This document shows positions 62,489-64,000 of a stretch of 64,000 bases of DNA, in pieces. Position 1 is the first letter of the stretch, and the number at the start of each line of letters is the position of its first letter. Source of the stretch: Sediminibacterium sp. TEGAF015 (lineage in GTDB: Bacteria > Bacteroidota > Bacteroidia > Chitinophagales > Chitinophagaceae); the NCBI RefSeq assembly GCF_025997995.1, contig NZ_AP026683.1:2852501-2916500 (forward strand), given 5' to 3'. Under the pieces are notes generated by a model that was given only the letters and a program-made list of their open reading frames with translations, made no database searches and was not told where the DNA came from. A program made the position numbers and the translations under genes.

Positions 62489-63130
62489 ATGAAAACTAAA
62501 ATCGCAATTTATGGTACAGGGGGCTTTGGAAGGGAAGTTCATCAGATGATTGAATACATAAACCAGCAAAATCATGTATGGGAATTTGTTGGTTATTTTG
62601 ATGAGTACCTTATTCCAGGTACAAGTATAAACGGTTTTACGGTTCTTGGTGGGACTAATGAATTGAATAATGTTCAGGATTGCTTAGCGCTTGTTATTGC
62701 AATTGGTAAGCCAAAAGCAGTAAAAGAAGTTGCGGAAAGTATTCACAATACGAATATCACCTTTCCAAATCTGATTCATCCACATGTACAATATGATCAA
62801 CGATATAACAAGATTGGTGTTGGGAACATCATTTGCTATGGGTGTTACTTTACTTGCAATATTGAGGTAGGATCATTTAATATTTTCAATACCAGGTCTA
62901 CACTCGGGCATGATACCCAAATTGGTTCATATAATATATTTCAACCCAATGTGCAAATTTCAGGAGAAGTTAAGATTGGAGACCTTAATTTTTTTGGTGT
63001 AAATTCCTGTGTTTTGCAACAAAAGAGAATAGGAAATAATAATAAATTAGGTGCTGGAAGTTTATTGTTGCGAAATATTAAGAATGATGCAACGTATTTT
63101 GGGAATCCAGCTTATGAAATGAAATTGTAA
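62489..63130 (+). CDS. NeuD/PglD-family sugar acyltransferase
   Basis: The 213-residue protein has a Rossmann-like N-domain (IAIYGTGGFGREVHQMI) and a left-handed beta-helix C-domain (IGVGNIICYGCYFTCNIEVG, then RSTLGHDTQIGSYN with the catalytic His). It ends in LRNIKNDATYFGNPA. Members N- or O-acylate sugars from acyl-CoA or acyl-ACP. The next gene is an acyl carrier protein, so an acyl-ACP donor is plausible. A 148-bp AT-rich gap precedes it. Confidence 0.85.
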   Translation: MKTKIAIYGTGGFGREVHQMIEYINQQNHVWEFVGYFDEYLIPGTSINGFTVLGGTNELNNVQDCLALVIAIGKPKAVKEVAESIHNTNITFPNLIHPHVQYDQRYNKIGVGNIICYGCYFTCNIEVGSFNIFNTRSTLGHDTQIGSYNIFQPNVQISGEVKIGDLNFFGVNSCVLQQKRIGNNNKLGAGSLLLRNIKNDATYFGNPAYEMKL

Positions 63131-63140
63131 ATTTTATTCA

Positions 63141-63371
63141 ATGAATATAGAAGAGTTTATCAAACATTTTGTGGATCAGTTCGATGAAATTAATCCTGCT
63201 GAAGTATCACATGTAACAAAATTCAAAGAATTGGATGGTTGGGATTCACTGGTTGCTATTTCTTTGATTGCTATGGTTGATGCAGAATATGGGGTAAAAC
63301 TTACTGGAGATGAAATTCGAAATGCTCAGTACGTATCTGAATTATTTGAAATTGTAAAATCGAAAAGTTGA
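63141..63371 (+). CDS. Acyl carrier protein, locus-specific
   Basis: The 76-residue ACP has phosphopantetheine site Ser36 in GWDSLVAISL, and the usual acidic helix II (MVDAEYGVKLTGDEI). It is not the housekeeping acpP. It is coupled by a four-base overlap (TTGA) to the reductase gene that follows and lies 10 bp after the NeuD-type acyltransferase. Confidence 0.87.
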   Translation: MNIEEFIKHFVDQFDEINPAEVSHVTKFKELDGWDSLVAISLIAMVDAEYGVKLTGDEIRNAQYVSELFEIVKSKS

Positions 63372-64000
63372 ATCCGTTTTCATTAGAAGGGAAGAAAATT
63401 TTAATTACAGGGGCATCTTCTGGTATTGGAAGAACTATAGCGGCTGAAGCAAGTTTAGCTGGTGCAAACATTGTGATATGTGGAAGAAATACTGAAAGAT
63501 TGAATGAAACTTTTGATTTATTGCATCATGGTGATGATCAGTGTCATGAAAGAGTTATATTTGATCTCGCAGATGAGTCTGCAACCATAGAAATCATTCA
63601 GCAGCTTAATTATTTTGATGGTGTTGTATTCGCGGCTGGTTCTGATCTTATTCAACCTTTTTCTTTTACTACAAGCCAGCAGTTGAAAACAATCATGGAT
63701 GATAATTTTACTGGTCAGGCACTTATGCTTCAAAAGCTTATTAAAACAAAAAAAATCAACTCAGGGGCTTCAATTGTTTTCTTTAGTTCTGTAAATGGAA
63801 CTTCAATAGGTTCGAAAGGTCATAGTTTATATGCTGCAGCGAAGGGTGCGATTAATGGACTTGTACGTGTAGTCGCTAATGAATTATCAAAGAAAAGAAT
63901 AAGGGTAAATGCAATCGCTCCGGGAATGGTTGAAACTGGTTTAATGAAAATGAATGAAGAAATAGTTTCCAAAGAATTATTGGAAGTGCATCGCAAGGAT
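63368..64000 (+). CDS. SDR-family reductase, FabG-like (3' partial)
   Basis: The frame starts with TTG at 63368, overlapping the ACP stop, and stays open to the window end (211 codons). KKILITGASSGIGRTIAAEA is the cofactor loop, GVVFAAGSD the structural motif, and VFFSSVNGTS with SLYAAAKGAINGLVR gives the catalytic Ser, Tyr and Lys. RVNAIAPGMVETGLMKM follows. It is similar to 3-oxoacyl-ACP reductases. Next to an ACP and an acyltransferase, it probably reduces a ketoacyl group to a hydroxyacyl group for sugar acylation, although a sugar-reducing role is possible. The C-terminus is outside the window. Confidence 0.85.
   Translation, partial: MNPFSLEGKKILITGASSGIGRTIAAEASLAGANIVICGRNTERLNETFDLLHHGDDQCHERVIFDLADESATIEIIQQLNYFDGVVFAAGSDLIQPFSFTTSQQLKTIMDDNFTGQALMLQKLIKTKKINSGASIVFFSSVNGTSIGSKGHSLYAAAKGAINGLVRVVANELSKKRIRVNAIAPGMVETGLMKMNEEIVSKELLEVHRKD

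Overview
The window reads as a chromosome segment of a member of the Bacteroidota, most likely Chitinophagaceae-like (for example the Sediminibacterium/Hydrotalea neighbourhood; the genus is a guess). The support is type IX secretion and gliding genes (porU, porV, gldJ), TonB-receptor and lipoprotein organisation, promoters of the TAnnTTTG type, AT-rich DNA with few Shine-Dalgarno sites, and Bacteroidota-type small proteins. No rRNA, tRNA, CRISPR array or transposase gene was seen.

Layout. (1) 1-5.7 kb: glycan degradation, with a 5'-truncated sialate O-acetylesterase/SGNH/GH20 fusion followed by a GH2 enzyme. (2) 5.7-19.0 kb: accessory genes. These include hipBA, a class II Fic protein, an LtaS/EptA-like membrane transferase, a TonB receptor with a beta-helix lipoprotein behind a striking array of six GTAACA boxes at exact 11-bp spacing, a TacAT (DUF1778/GNAT) module, an unassigned RHH/65-residue pair, and two DUF6364/PIN toxin-antitoxin modules on either side of a DUF983 gene. 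A ~40-bp A-rich repeat occurs three times between 14.8 and 19.9 kb, once inside a 125-bp palindromic REP/MITE-like element. (3) 19.0-35.1 kb: mostly core genes: a DUF2490 protein, murF, PAP2 phosphatase, a 59-residue protein, porV, an SLBB/OPX polysaccharide exporter, porU, a second LtaS/EptA-like transferase with a CDP-alcohol phosphotransferase, gldJ, ispF and a DUF218 protein. (4) 35.1-64.0 kb: a large surface-polysaccharide locus, all on the + strand.

The polysaccharide locus opens with a C-terminally short nucleotide-sugar dehydrogenase and a 651-bp AT-rich leader. It then carries wzz, a partial nonulosonate (legionaminate-like) set (legB, NeuB-type synthase, CBS-nucleotidyltransferase, CMP-sugar synthetase; no aminotransferase or hydrolysing 2-epimerase seen), a Wzy-like protein, and a GDP-D,D-heptose set (hddA, gmhA, hddC; no gmhB). 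Glycosyl- and acyltransferases and a Wzx flippase follow. Next comes a cassette whose order, amidotransferase-HisH-HisF-FnlA-FnlB-FnlC-WbuB, matches from memory the E. coli O145 wbuXYZ-fnlABC-wbuB block for N-acetamidino-L-fucosamine (L-FucNAm). It ends with a NeuD-type acetyltransferase, a dedicated acyl carrier protein and an SDR reductase cut by the window end. Together these predict a Wzx/Wzy-type glycan containing L-FucNAm, a nonulosonic acid and a D,D-heptose, exported perhaps with the OPX protein at 24-26 kb.

All family assignments come from reading motifs by eye; no database search was run.
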